A DNA stretch of 33,751 nt from Nonomuraea sp. MG754425 (GCF_021699195.1 NZ_SSXE01000147.1:1-33751); one strand, 5' to 3'; shown: positions 17,208 through 25,517, counted from the stretch's first letter. Notes: generated from the sequence alone by a model not told the origin. Numbers and translations are program-made.

Positions 17208-18280
17208 CAGCGCCGGCATCCCGTCCCTGTGACATCGACGTCCATCCGCGCGGACTGGGCGCGCCAGGCGTGGGGGAACTCAAGGTCGTTATTTCCCCCG
17301 ACCGCGACCTGCTGTGCCACGGCCTGACCCTGCATCTGCCGGGCAGCGGCGACGACCCGTCCCTGTTCAGCGACGGCGTCGCCACCTCCGGCTGGACCAT
17401 CGAGCGGTCCGGCCCGGCGACCCTGCGTCTCACCCCTGCGGCCGGCCGCGTCCGGCTGACCCCTGGTACCCGGCAGGAGATCATCGTCACCGGTCTCACC
17501 CCATCGGCCACCCCCCGGCAGCAGCCGCTGGTCACCACCGCGGAACTGAGCACACCGGTCCCCACAACCGACGAGAGCGCCGAGCTCGAAGTGGTCACCG
17601 TCACCCACCAGCTCTTCTCCGGTGGTGCGGACCTGATCGTCAACTTCCAGCCGAGCTGCGGCAACGTCCATCGCTGCGAGAAGGTCTCCCTGCGCTGGGG
17701 CGGGCCCGACGACGCCGCCTACACCCTGGAGAGCGGTACGGCCACCTCCGACACGCCGGCTGCCCAGAACATCACCCCGGACTTCGACGGCCATGGCAAC
17801 TGTAGCTGGACCACCCAGCCGCTCACCGCCACCACCGCCTTCCGGCTCACCGCCAGAAAGGGCGGGGACTTCAGGGCCGCGCTCACCGTGGTGGTCGTCG
17901 TCGACGGCGACATCACCGCCGGCAACCTGAGCGCCAACGGCACCGTGAAACTCCTGCAACCTCCCATCGAATGCCTCAACAAATCCGTCGAAGCCGGCAA
18001 GTGCCACGTCTCCTACCAGAAAGCGCCCACCGACGGCATCCTGACCTTCACCATCAACGCCGAGGCCCAAACCGCCGAGATGCGCATCAAGACCACCCCC
18101 GCCAAAGGGGACGCGAACCCCACGGTCATCCTCAAGGCAGCGCCCGGCACCAGGACCAGCACCGTCCTGCCCATCAGCAAAGACGCCGTCGTCGCCGTCA
18201 CCCTCAGCGGAGCCCGCGCCACCGGATACGCCACCTGGTTCGCCTTCGGGAACGGCCGGCTCGTCCTTCAGCAAGACTGA
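17204..18280 (+). CDS. Beta-sandwich-like protein, paralog of the next gene
   Basis: ATG 17204 overlaps the stop of the 1249-aa gene, giving 358 aa. An N-terminal beta domain (LKVVISPDRDLLCHGLTLHL) is followed by an Ig-like middle part with LRW, then TAFRLTARKGG, and then a C-terminal beta domain ending FAFGNGRLVLQQD. The next protein has the same order of blocks (VSW, TAFRLVGTYTP, LSAGLTVAMQ, final GRGALKLQDQ). The pair therefore arose by duplication. No export signal, membrane helix or active-site motif is visible. The middle domain resembles generic Ig-like modules used for binding, so a fibre, spike or adhesion-type component is a reasonable but unproven reading. Confidence 0.75.
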   Translation: MTAPASRPCDIDVHPRGLGAPGVGELKVVISPDRDLLCHGLTLHLPGSGDDPSLFSDGVATSGWTIERSGPATLRLTPAAGRVRLTPGTRQEIIVTGLTPSATPRQQPLVTTAELSTPVPTTDESAELEVVTVTHQLFSGGADLIVNFQPSCGNVHRCEKVSLRWGGPDDAAYTLESGTATSDTPAAQNITPDFDGHGNCSWTTQPLTATTAFRLTARKGGDFRAALTVVVVVDGDITAGNLSANGTVKLLQPPIECLNKSVEAGKCHVSYQKAPTDGILTFTINAEAQTAEMRIKTTPAKGDANPTVILKAAPGTRTSTVLPISKDAVVAVTLSGARATGYATWFAFGNGRLVLQQD

Positions 18281-18298
18281 CCAAAGGGGAGAACGGCC

Positions 18299-19441
18299 AT
18301 GTCCGATCCGCAGCCCGCCGTCACCGCCCACCTCGGCCTGGACTACACGGTGTACACCGACCCGTATCCGCTGGCCTTGCACGACACCGGAACCATCACC
18401 CTGAAAGCGAAGAACCGATCGGGAAAACCACTTCACTGCTCACATATCACGCTGAACGTGCCCATCGGCTCCGAAGCCGGGCAACTGACCGAACAATCCG
18501 AAGCTCTCGGCCTGAAGGACTACGACGCCGACGGCTGGGAACCCTACCGCCCCGACAGCACGTCGCCGCAGTCGACCGACATCGGCATCGCCAGCGTCAA
18601 TCACACCGGCGGATCCACCCGGATCGACGACGGCGAAGAGGTCGAGTTCACCATCACCGACGTCAACGTCAACTTGACCTGCGGTTCTGCCGCCCTCACC
18701 ATCGCCGAAAAACTGACCGGCACCAGCGCCAAGACGGTCGCGGCCCCCCTGCCCAAAGGACCCGCGGACTTCCAACTGCGTGACCTGCGACCGGACGAAG
18801 TCGTCGTCGAGGCCGGCCACCGCGTCGTCGTCAGCTGGTACGCCAAGAAACCCGACGCCGGCACCGCCACCTACCGCCTCCACCACGGGCTCGGCGACCC
18901 CGGTGAGAACGTCGATCATGTCATGAGCAAGGAGTACAACCTCTCCCGGGACACCGCTTTCCGCCTGGTCGGCACCTACACGCCCCCGCCACCCGGAGAG
19001 AAGATCGAGGTGGTGCTGACCACGCTGGTCAGCGTCGCCCATCCCTGGATGACCGCCCACGACCTGTCCGCGGGTCTCACGGTGGCGATGCAGGACCTGG
19101 CCGGCAACGGCGGCGGCGGCGTTCCCGGCTACAGCCGCGAGAAGACCTACACCAAACAGCAGCAGGTCCAGCTCACCGCCCTGACCGACGGCTTTCTGCT
19201 CATCACCACCGACGGCTTCGGGCAAACCACCGTCGCCGTCGCCGCCGACCTCACCAGCGCCGACAGCACGCTCAACATTCTTCACGGCACTGACCAGCAC
19301 GAGAACACTCTTACTCTGCCTGTCCCCGCTGCGCAGACCATCCACATCACCACCAAACCCGACAACAACGACAAGGACTATCTCCTCGCCCTGCACTGGC
19401 ATCCTCTCGGAAGAGGCGCGCTCAAACTACAGGACCAATGA
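18299..19441 (+). CDS. Beta-sandwich-like protein, paralog of the preceding gene
   Basis: ATG 18299 lies 18 bp after the previous stop, with AAAGGGGAG as ribosome site, giving 380 aa. The N-terminal domain (LDYTVYTDPYPLALHDTGTI) resembles bacterial Ig-like or DUF11-type sandwiches. A middle Ig-like domain has VVVSWYAKK and TAFRLVGTY, and a C-terminal beta domain ends GRGALKLQDQ. The sequence is acidic and has no signal peptide. It shares block order with the upstream 358-aa protein, so the two may form a hetero-oligomer or alternative tips of one structure. This is the last tightly packed gene of the series. A 153-bp gap follows. Confidence 0.75.
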   Translation: MSDPQPAVTAHLGLDYTVYTDPYPLALHDTGTITLKAKNRSGKPLHCSHITLNVPIGSEAGQLTEQSEALGLKDYDADGWEPYRPDSTSPQSTDIGIASVNHTGGSTRIDDGEEVEFTITDVNVNLTCGSAALTIAEKLTGTSAKTVAAPLPKGPADFQLRDLRPDEVVVEAGHRVVVSWYAKKPDAGTATYRLHHGLGDPGENVDHVMSKEYNLSRDTAFRLVGTYTPPPPGEKIEVVLTTLVSVAHPWMTAHDLSAGLTVAMQDLAGNGGGGVPGYSREKTYTKQQQVQLTALTDGFLLITTDGFGQTTVAVAADLTSADSTLNILHGTDQHENTLTLPVPAAQTIHITTKPDNNDKDYLLALHWHPLGRGALKLQDQ

Positions 19442-19594
19442 GCACACCGAATCTTATGAGTGCGATGTGGCGGAATATTGGAACGGCTGTTGCCCGGCCC
19501 CGGATTGGGCTCGGCAGCTCAAGGGGATGCAGGATGTGTGACCGGTGGGCGGGCACGTGAACAACTCGATCAAGATGCGGAAAGAGGCATTCTG

Positions 19595-20737
19595 ATGGCT
19601 GGCAAGATTCGTCTTTATCGCTGGGAAGAGACATATGTCGTGGCCTCGGACGTGAATAATCAAAAACTACGCAAAGCGGTGGTCGAAGAGCTGGTCATGG
19701 ACCGTGCGCTCTCCCACGACAAAGACCCCACGTATGCAACCGAAGCGACCGGTAAGAAGGTGGAATTTCCCCTGGACAAGTCTCTGGTGTTGGATGACAT
19801 CGTCAAGGTCGGTCTCGACCTGGAGACGGGCTTGGGGTATCGGTTGTTGTCCGACAAGAAAGTGTACGAGGTCGCGCTGGGGAAGAATGGGGATGCCCGA
19901 GCGGAGAAGCTCGACGACGCAAAGTATGGCTGCTGTACGTGGGCGATCGATCCGAGCGCCAGTGGCGGGTTGCTCTACTGCGGTCATGCGAACGAAGGTA
20001 AAATCACCTCGTTCGGCGCGCCGAAAAATGGAAGTAGAAAGCAGGCGCAGAAAGTAGATGTGCCGGTGGCCACCGATTGGACCAGCGGCGTCGAAGACGT
20101 CCGGGTCTACGCGGCCGCCGACGGCCGACGCGCCTATGCGCTTTCCGGGGTGGTAGGTGGTAAACGTAAGTTCGGGCTCGTCGATTTGACCAAGTCGGAC
20201 TCCGACAGCGGCATTGACGTGGTCGGACGTGACAAGGTGTTCGGCACGGTGGATGTGTCGGAGTCGGTGAGCAGGATCGTGATCAGCTCCGACGACCGGT
20301 ACGCACTGGTGGCCGATCGGATGTGCATCCAGCGCATCCTTCTGGAGAAGAACCTGGTTACCACCATCTCGCAGAATGAGGCGGTGCTGAGTTGGCCTGC
20401 CATCGTCGCCGTGGACGGCAAAACCTATTGTGTGTACGCAGTGCAGGAGAGCCATAAGATCGCTTTCAAGATAGTCGATCTCAGCAATCCTGAGATGCCC
20501 GCCACCTACGGTACCCCGGTGACCAATGCAGCGGAAAAGCCACCGCTCCAGCCACTCTTTCATGAGCCTGGCACGAAAAAAGTATGGGGATTTCTGAGGA
20601 CCGATAAACACGCCGCGGTCATCGCATTCGAGGTCAGCGTCCCGTCGGGCTCCATCACTTTCGGCAGGCTCGGCACCGAGGTCGAGGAAGCCGAGTCGAG
20701 TCTTTCGCGTCAGACTTTCTTCGTCACCTCTTGGTAG
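19595..20737 (+). CDS. Possible beta-propeller protein, unknown function
   Basis: ATG 19595 follows AAAGAGG at 19581-19587, giving 380 aa. The protein lacks a signal peptide. Repeated short blocks such as GCCTWAIDPSASGGLLYC, DVRVYAAADGRRAYAL, SRIVISSDDRYALVADR and WPAIVAVDGKTYCVYAVQ have the strand-turn pattern and S-x-D/A-x-D-G-R-x-A/L spacing seen in YVTN/WD-like propellers. Codon use is more AT-tolerant than in the genes upstream, and a 153-bp gap precedes it, so it may be a later addition or have its own promoter. Function is not recognised. Ligand or partner binding is the usual job of such folds. Confidence 0.65.
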   Translation: MAGKIRLYRWEETYVVASDVNNQKLRKAVVEELVMDRALSHDKDPTYATEATGKKVEFPLDKSLVLDDIVKVGLDLETGLGYRLLSDKKVYEVALGKNGDARAEKLDDAKYGCCTWAIDPSASGGLLYCGHANEGKITSFGAPKNGSRKQAQKVDVPVATDWTSGVEDVRVYAAADGRRAYALSGVVGGKRKFGLVDLTKSDSDSGIDVVGRDKVFGTVDVSESVSRIVISSDDRYALVADRMCIQRILLEKNLVTTISQNEAVLSWPAIVAVDGKTYCVYAVQESHKIAFKIVDLSNPEMPATYGTPVTNAAEKPPLQPLFHEPGTKKVWGFLRTDKHAAVIAFEVSVPSGSITFGRLGTEVEEAESSLSRQTFFVTSW

Positions 20738-20821
20738 TCGGTAGGTCATGGTCGGCAGGACGAACGCAGCCGGGATTCATCAATATCAGCAACATCGCTC
20801 ATCTGAAATGGGGTAGCCGTC

Positions 20822-22678
20822 ATGGGTTGGCAAGAAGAATGTGCAAAGAATCTGACTGACAAGAGTATTCCGGCGTGTGACGAGTTCCCGAACGCCAAGG
20901 GCCACTGTGCCGAAATGGAAAAAACAAAAATTCAACAGGAGTCGTGCCCGGGTAAGGCAGAATTCAGCCCGGTGTCAAGTCTCGTCTGCTGTCAAGAGAC
21001 AGAAGACGGAAAGCCCGTCCGCTGCGTGACGGACAACTTCTATACCGCCGCGAAAGACTGCACTAATCGGGCAAAACAGGACAAAACTTGGAGCGGGGAG
21101 ACGTGCTATTGCTGCTGTAGCTGTTTCGCGAGGGGGACACCGATAGCGACGCCATCTGGCAATCAGGCGATCGAGACTCTGGCCGAAGGGGCCCTCGTGC
21201 TGGCCGCGCAGCCGTCCGCCTCCGCGCCGGGGGGCTTGGTCTGGGAACCCACCAAGGTGACGTTCAGCAGCGGCACGACCCAGGGGACCAGCCCGAGCGT
21301 GGTCTACCTCGCCTTCCACGAGGACGAGGACCAGCCGCGCGACCTGATCTGCTCGACGGATCAGGTGTTCATGCTGGCCGACGGCAAGCTGATCCGGGCA
21401 GCCCGGCTGCATCGCGGAGACCGGTTGATCACCAAGGACGGTAACCCCGTCCAGATCCATACGATCGCCATCGGTGAGTACAACGGGGGAGTTCACCACA
21501 TCGGCACGGCGGCCTTCGACGACCTCACCGGCCAGCACCTCATCGTCGCCGGCGGGGTCGTGGCGGGGGACTACTACCTGCAGCTCAACTTCGACCGCTT
21601 GGACGACGAGCACAAGGTGGCCGATCACGCTCAGCGTCCCGACATCTGGAGCGCCGCCTATCAGGAACAGCATGCGGTCGGAAACGATACGCAGACCAGG
21701 ATGATCTTTGGATACGGGCCGGCGGATCGCCCGGACGCCGCGCTGGTCGCCCAGACCGGCCTGTTCACCGTCTACGGCGCCGGCGAGGAGCCTTACGGCG
21801 ATTTGGTCGCCGCTCTGTTCACGGCTGAGCAGGCCGCGGACGTTCGGAAGAACGGGCAGCAAGTGCGGTTCAACAACCCGATCCCGCAGGACGAGGTGCA
21901 GAACATCTTTCGCCGGCTTGCCGGCTTCTACCCCGATATCGAGTTCTACCTCGACTGGGAGCGGATGGAGCCGAACGCGTACGCGGTACGCAAGTTCGGG
22001 CGGAAGTTCGTGATCGTCACCGGCGGGCTCGCCCGGCTGAAAGAGCTGAGCTACAACGGCTTGTTCCTTTGCGTCGCCCATGCGATCGCGAGATTCTCTG
22101 GAATCAAGCCGATCGGGCAGGACGGCTTTTCGGGTGCCGGCGCTGCTGACTGGGGCGCGTTCGTAGGGGTCCGGGCGAACTTCTGGTGGGCCAATACCGG
22201 ACCGAAGGTACTGGACCTCTACAACGAGTACGAGTCGCTGTTCAAGCTCATCGATCCCGCTCACGCCGGCGGCGACCCCAACGACCCGATCAACCATCCT
22301 TCGGTGGAATGCCGCCTGGGGTGCGTGTCGGCTGCCATCTTCGGCGGGCCTGTGGGGGAGTGTGCGGGTGGTGACGCCCCGATCAAGGTCGCGCTGGAGG
22401 AGGCGCAAGCGACCAGCGACACGCGTATCGTGCTGACCTTGAACGAAAGGGTCACCGCTGAGTCGGCCGCCGTGACCGGCAACTACGTTCTCACTCCTGC
22501 GGCCGAGATCACCAAGGCCGAACTCGATGGGCAACCGCTACCCTGCCGCGTCACCCTGACCACTCAGCTCGACAAGGGAAAGACCTACAGCGTCAAGATC
22601 CACGGCCTCGAGTCGCTCATGTTCAGCGCCAGCGTTGACCCCGAGCACGACACCAAGCAGTTCACCAGCCCGAATTAG
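20822..22678 (+). CDS. Cys-rich / Hint / degenerate metallopeptidase / Ig-like fusion
   Basis: ATG 20822 with GGGGTA upstream gives 618 aa. Residues 1-101 contain 13 cysteines, ending in a CYCCCSC cluster. Cys101 begins a Hint (hedgehog/intein) domain, CFARGTPIATPSG, extending to about 250 with LIVAGGVVAGD near its end. Hint domains cleave or splice through a Cys thioester. Here the usual block-B T-x-x-H region reads STDQVF, with Gln where His is expected, so activity is uncertain. Residues about 340-460 resemble zinc metallopeptidases (VTGGLARL, then VAHAIARF at 418-425, then GAADWGA), but the HExxH is replaced by H-A-I-A-R, so this part is probably inactive. Residues about 510-618 form an SbsA-type Ig-like domain (TLNERV, VTGNYVL, KTYSVKI). 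The first 120 bases are low in GC. Confidence 0.7.
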   Translation: MGWQEECAKNLTDKSIPACDEFPNAKGHCAEMEKTKIQQESCPGKAEFSPVSSLVCCQETEDGKPVRCVTDNFYTAAKDCTNRAKQDKTWSGETCYCCCSCFARGTPIATPSGNQAIETLAEGALVLAAQPSASAPGGLVWEPTKVTFSSGTTQGTSPSVVYLAFHEDEDQPRDLICSTDQVFMLADGKLIRAARLHRGDRLITKDGNPVQIHTIAIGEYNGGVHHIGTAAFDDLTGQHLIVAGGVVAGDYYLQLNFDRLDDEHKVADHAQRPDIWSAAYQEQHAVGNDTQTRMIFGYGPADRPDAALVAQTGLFTVYGAGEEPYGDLVAALFTAEQAADVRKNGQQVRFNNPIPQDEVQNIFRRLAGFYPDIEFYLDWERMEPNAYAVRKFGRKFVIVTGGLARLKELSYNGLFLCVAHAIARFSGIKPIGQDGFSGAGAADWGAFVGVRANFWWANTGPKVLDLYNEYESLFKLIDPAHAGGDPNDPINHPSVECRLGCVSAAIFGGPVGECAGGDAPIKVALEEAQATSDTRIVLTLNERVTAESAAVTGNYVLTPAAEITKAELDGQPLPCRVTLTTQLDKGKTYSVKIHGLESLMFSASVDPEHDTKQFTSPN

Positions 22679-22734
22679 GGCCCCTTGCCAGTCCCCCACA
22701 GAGACAATGAACGCCAACGATCATTGCGAGTGCC

Positions 22735-23310
22735 ATGCCACACCATTCATCACCCACGTCCCACACCTCGACCCCGTTGTCTGACCAGCGAGCCGAGATG
22801 GGGCGGGTGCTCGGGCTGGACGAGGCCGTCTCAGAAGAGGTGTTGTGCGCCGCGCTCGCGGACGCGACGTACGCGGCCAACCTGCTCACCTGCCGCCGGC
22901 ACCCGGACCTGCTCCGGCATCTGCTGAAGAACCCGCCCCGGCGGCAGGCTGAGGTGCCCGTTCACGATCTGCTGGCCCGCGCGGGCGGCGCACTGGTCAA
23001 CTGGGCGCGCACCGGGTTCACCCATGTCGACGAGGAGACTTACCAGCGGCGGGTGACGGCGTGCGAGCGCTGCCCCGAGCTGCGGGACGCACCTCAGAGC
23101 CCGGCGCGCCGCGCCCTGTACACGATCGCGACGCTCGGCCTCGATGACAAGTCGATCTGCGGCAAGTGCGGGTGCTCGGTCGTCCGGAAGGCTCGCTTGA
23201 CCTCGGAGACCTGCCCCGCGCCTGATCCGGGTGAGCCGGGGATGACCCGATGGCAGGAGCCCATGGACCGGACCGACGATGACCCACCGCTGCTGGACAA
23301 AGAGGAATGA
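22735..23310 (+). CDS. Zinc-ribbon protein with CxxC and CGKCGC motifs
   Basis: ATG 22735 gives 191 aa. ATG 22798 (MGRVLGLDEA), preceded by GAGCCGAG, is an equally possible start. A helical N-terminal part (LLRHLLKNPPRR, LLARAGGALVNWARTGF) is followed by ACERCPEL and then CGKCGCSVVRKARL and ETCP, six cysteines spaced as in a zinc ribbon. The C-x-x-C-G-C...K-x-R-L...CP arrangement recalls small zinc-binding proteins seen in phage and peptide-modification contexts (DUF6171-like). That link is tentative. The stop overlaps the start of the S1 protease gene (ATGA), so the two are coupled. With the Cys-rich Hint protein just upstream, a metal or thiol role is plausible. Confidence 0.7.
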   Translation: MPHHSSPTSHTSTPLSDQRAEMGRVLGLDEAVSEEVLCAALADATYAANLLTCRRHPDLLRHLLKNPPRRQAEVPVHDLLARAGGALVNWARTGFTHVDEETYQRRVTACERCPELRDAPQSPARRALYTIATLGLDDKSICGKCGCSVVRKARLTSETCPAPDPGEPGMTRWQEPMDRTDDDPPLLDKEE

Positions 23311-24113
23311 CGCCGTTCCCGGGCAGGCCTGCGGCCTCGGCGCGAGCCGATGGCAGGCGTGGTGTTCGCGTGGGAGCCGCGGCCACATGCCTGCTGGTCA
23401 GTGTGGCGTGCACCGGTGGCATACCGGAGGCGCCACGCGCGTTCACCGGTGGTTTCACGACGGTCGAGGCGAAGAACGTGCCTTGGTTCGTGACGGTGGC
23501 GGTGAGGCACTCCGGACAATGGAACGTGTGCAGCGGCGCCCTGACCACGCCACGCACCGTCGCGACCGCGGCTCACTGTGTGCTCGAGGGCGCGGAGTAC
23601 TGGGTTTACCGTGGTGCCCTGCTGGCGGACGACCACGTGAAGGCCAGCAGCGCGCAAGTCCTCGCGCCCAAGGCCGGAGGGGATGTGGCGATGCTCACTC
23701 TGCCCACCGCGCTGCCGAACTCGCATTTCCTGGAGGTCAGCGACGCCCCGCCGGTCGTCGGCGGTCAGTACTACCTGTTCGGTGTGGGCACGGTGCCAGG
23801 ACAGGCGACGGAAGCGCCCAAGAATCGCACCATCCACCGCCTGCTCGTCGGTGTCGGCCAGATCGACACAACGAATCGGATCGCCGCTGTGGTGGCCGCG
23901 AAACGTCACATGGGATGTGTCGGCGACTCGGGCGGCCCCATGGTGGACAAGGAGCTCACCACCCTGTACGGAGTGATCAGTACCGGCTATCCCAAAGGCG
24001 CAGGCGTCTCCTGCCCGGCCATCCCTCCGACCGATGCGCTCACGAAGATCGGCATCGTCCAGCCTCACTTCGCCGTCCTGAGCGGTACGCCGACCTCGGC
24101 CGCCACTGGTTAG
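23307..24113 (+). CDS. Exported trypsin-like (S1) serine protease
   Basis: ATG 23307 overlaps the previous stop, giving 268 aa. The N-terminus has basic residues and a hydrophobic stretch ending VSVAC at Cys35, a weak lipobox-like site, so it is exported and perhaps lipid-anchored. The catalytic triad is intact: His90 in TAAHC, Asp126 in GGDVAML and Ser208 in GDSGGP. The length fits a single chymotrypsin-fold domain. An extra Cys precedes the active Ser (MGCVGDSGG) and pairs are likely, as is normal for the family. As the last plus-strand gene of the locus it could mature the large proteins or the Hint protein. The substrate is unknown. Confidence 0.88.
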   Translation: MTPFPGRPAASARADGRRGVRVGAAATCLLVSVACTGGIPEAPRAFTGGFTTVEAKNVPWFVTVAVRHSGQWNVCSGALTTPRTVATAAHCVLEGAEYWVYRGALLADDHVKASSAQVLAPKAGGDVAMLTLPTALPNSHFLEVSDAPPVVGGQYYLFGVGTVPGQATEAPKNRTIHRLLVGVGQIDTTNRIAAVVAAKRHMGCVGDSGGPMVDKELTTLYGVISTGYPKGAGVSCPAIPPTDALTKIGIVQPHFAVLSGTPTSAATG

Positions 24114-24127
24114 GCGTCATCGCGTCC

Positions 24128-24655
24128 TCAGCCGATGCCGAAGGCCCCCGCCAGCATGGTCAAGGTGAGGGGGTCCGAGTCAGGGTCCAGCATCCAGGAT
24201 GCTGACAAGGTCCAGCCCGCCGCCGTCTCGTCGAGCGCGCCCAGGAATTCCATGCTCAACTGCTCCCCCTCCGCGGGCTGGACGCGGACGGTGAGGGCAC
24301 AGGTCGCCGACAGCTTCGTACCGGGCGTGTGGGTCACGGACAGGGACCGGATGGTCGCCGGGATTCCTGGGAGGGCATGGCTCAGATAGGCGTCGAACGT
24401 GAAGGCACGCTTCTCGGTCGCGCCCGCCTTCGCCGTGGTGACGGTCACGCCGAGGAGGTCGATGGTCACCTCGGCCAGGAAGTCGGGCAAGGGGGCGTCG
24501 CTCTTGGTCGCGGTCGAGAGCCAGGCGATGAGATCCGCCATCTGCAGACGGTCGATCCGGCACCATTCGATGCGAGTGCCGTTCTCCATCCTGCTCTCGA
24601 GGGGGATCGTGGTCTTGCCCAATGTGATCTTGCCGTAGGCCGAGGTGTCCGTCAC
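24128..24655 (-). CDS. Small beta-rich protein, convergent paralog of 7118-7633
   Basis: GTG 24655 (start MTDTSAYGK) gives 175 aa. The frame is open upstream, but that part lacks coding character. The upstream site GGACAGG is weak. The C-terminal 110 residues match the plus-strand protein at 7118: FTFDAYL, GIPATIRSLSV, GWTLSASW and the terminal AFGIG. It converges on the protease gene with a 14-bp gap and no obvious terminator. No export signal or motif is seen. The two paralogs frame the whole 18-kb locus in opposite orientation, so this one is regulated separately from the main series. Confidence 0.72.
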   Translation of the reverse strand: MTDTSAYGKITLGKTTIPLESRMENGTRIEWCRIDRLQMADLIAWLSTATKSDAPLPDFLAEVTIDLLGVTVTTAKAGATEKRAFTFDAYLSHALPGIPATIRSLSVTHTPGTKLSATCALTVRVQPAEGEQLSMEFLGALDETAAGWTLSASWMLDPDSDPLTLTMLAGAFGIG

Positions 24656-24816
24656 GCCTGCTGTCCAAACTCGCAGTTGCCGGTGTCGAAGCGGTTCTGC
24701 CCACGCACAGGACGTCTGGCACGCCGCCCGAGTCAATGATCCGTCAATGCTGAAGGTCGGTCTGGTCCTCGGCCATGCTGTTGTTCGGCAGGCCGCAAGG
24801 GCGTCTTGGAAAAGAT

Positions 24817-25335
24817 TCACGCCCTCGTGGCGTCGGTGCGACGGGCCCGGGGGGACCGGTCATGGTGTTCGCTCACGTCATGTGCCGGATGTGTGCTCGG
24901 AGGCCAGGCGACATCGTCGACTGCGAGGAACGGCGAGACCGCCAGCGCGGCCGGTGTCATCCCGGTGAAGGTCATGACGTCCCTGTGCAGGTGGGACTGG
25001 TCGGTGTAGCCGCAGTCCGCCGCCACCGAGGCGGTCCGGTGGCCGGCGGCGAGACGGTGGGCCGCCCGGTCGAAGCGGATGAGCCGGGCCGCGCGCTTGG
25101 GGGTGAGACCGGTCTGGGCGCGGAACCGGGACCACAGGCGCTTGCGGCTCCATCCGGTCTCGGCGGCCAGTCGTTCGACGCGTACCCGCCCCCGGTCGGC
25201 CACCATCCGCCGCCAGCAGAAGGCGATTTCCGGGTCGACCGCCCGGCCTGCGCCGTCCAGCCGGGCCAGCGTGGCCTGCGCGATCGCGAAGCGCTTCGCC
25301 CACGACCCGGCGGCACGCAGGTCGGCCCATAAGCA
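24817..25335 (-). pseudogene. AraC-family regulator 3' fragment, N-terminus lost
   Basis: The minus-strand frame encodes an intact-looking AraC DNA-binding region: a WRRMVADRGRVRVERLAAET helix pair, WSRKRLWSRFRAQTGLTPK, LIRFDRAA, then the second HTH with CGYTDQSHLHRDV and GMTP. The preceding residues (AGSWAKRFAIAQATL) also match the family, but upstream of about 25335 the sequence switches to a carboxylesterase read in another frame. The ligand-sensing N-terminal part and start are absent, so this is a fragment left by deletion. The open frame to 25542 is accidental. Confidence 0.7.
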
Positions 25336-25517
25336 GGCGCGCTGCGCTCGCCCTCCCACTGCACCGGCGGCTCGGGAGGACGCATGCGGCGTGTCCCGAA
25401 CGGCGGGGCGGCGTACGGGATCCCGAGGAACGCCGCCACTCCCTGGTCCATCCGGCCGCGCAGCCGGCCACCCGTCACCTGAACCACAGGCGAGCTGCTC
25501 ACGGTCCCCGTCATCAC
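25317..25517 (-). pseudogene. Type-B carboxylesterase 5' fragment
   Basis: ATG 25517, with AGGAGAG just upstream, starts a frame that matches the N-terminus of carboxylesterase type B: VVQVTGGRLRG, then FLGIPYAAPPFG, RPPEPPVQWEG and AYGPTC. Family resemblance stops near residue 67 (about 25317), where the DNA becomes the AraC fragment in another frame. The oxyanion, Ser, Glu and His catalytic regions are all missing (about 430 residues). The retained ribosome site suggests a true gene start that was fused to AraC by one deletion. Confidence 0.75.

Noticed and set aside
20975..22534. 519-aa minus-strand open frame opposite the Hint gene
   Set aside because: Antisense shadow; the plus strand has Hint and Ig-like motifs and a proper start.
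6315..24655. Locus as a contractile injection system or phage tail cluster
   Set aside because: No sheath, tube, baseplate wedge, VgrG, PAAR, LysM or AAA ATPase could be recognised.
24656..24820. Upstream extension of the convergent paralog to 24820
   Set aside because: Added residues have no match in the plus-strand paralog and no ribosome site; GTG 24655 matches the paralog length.
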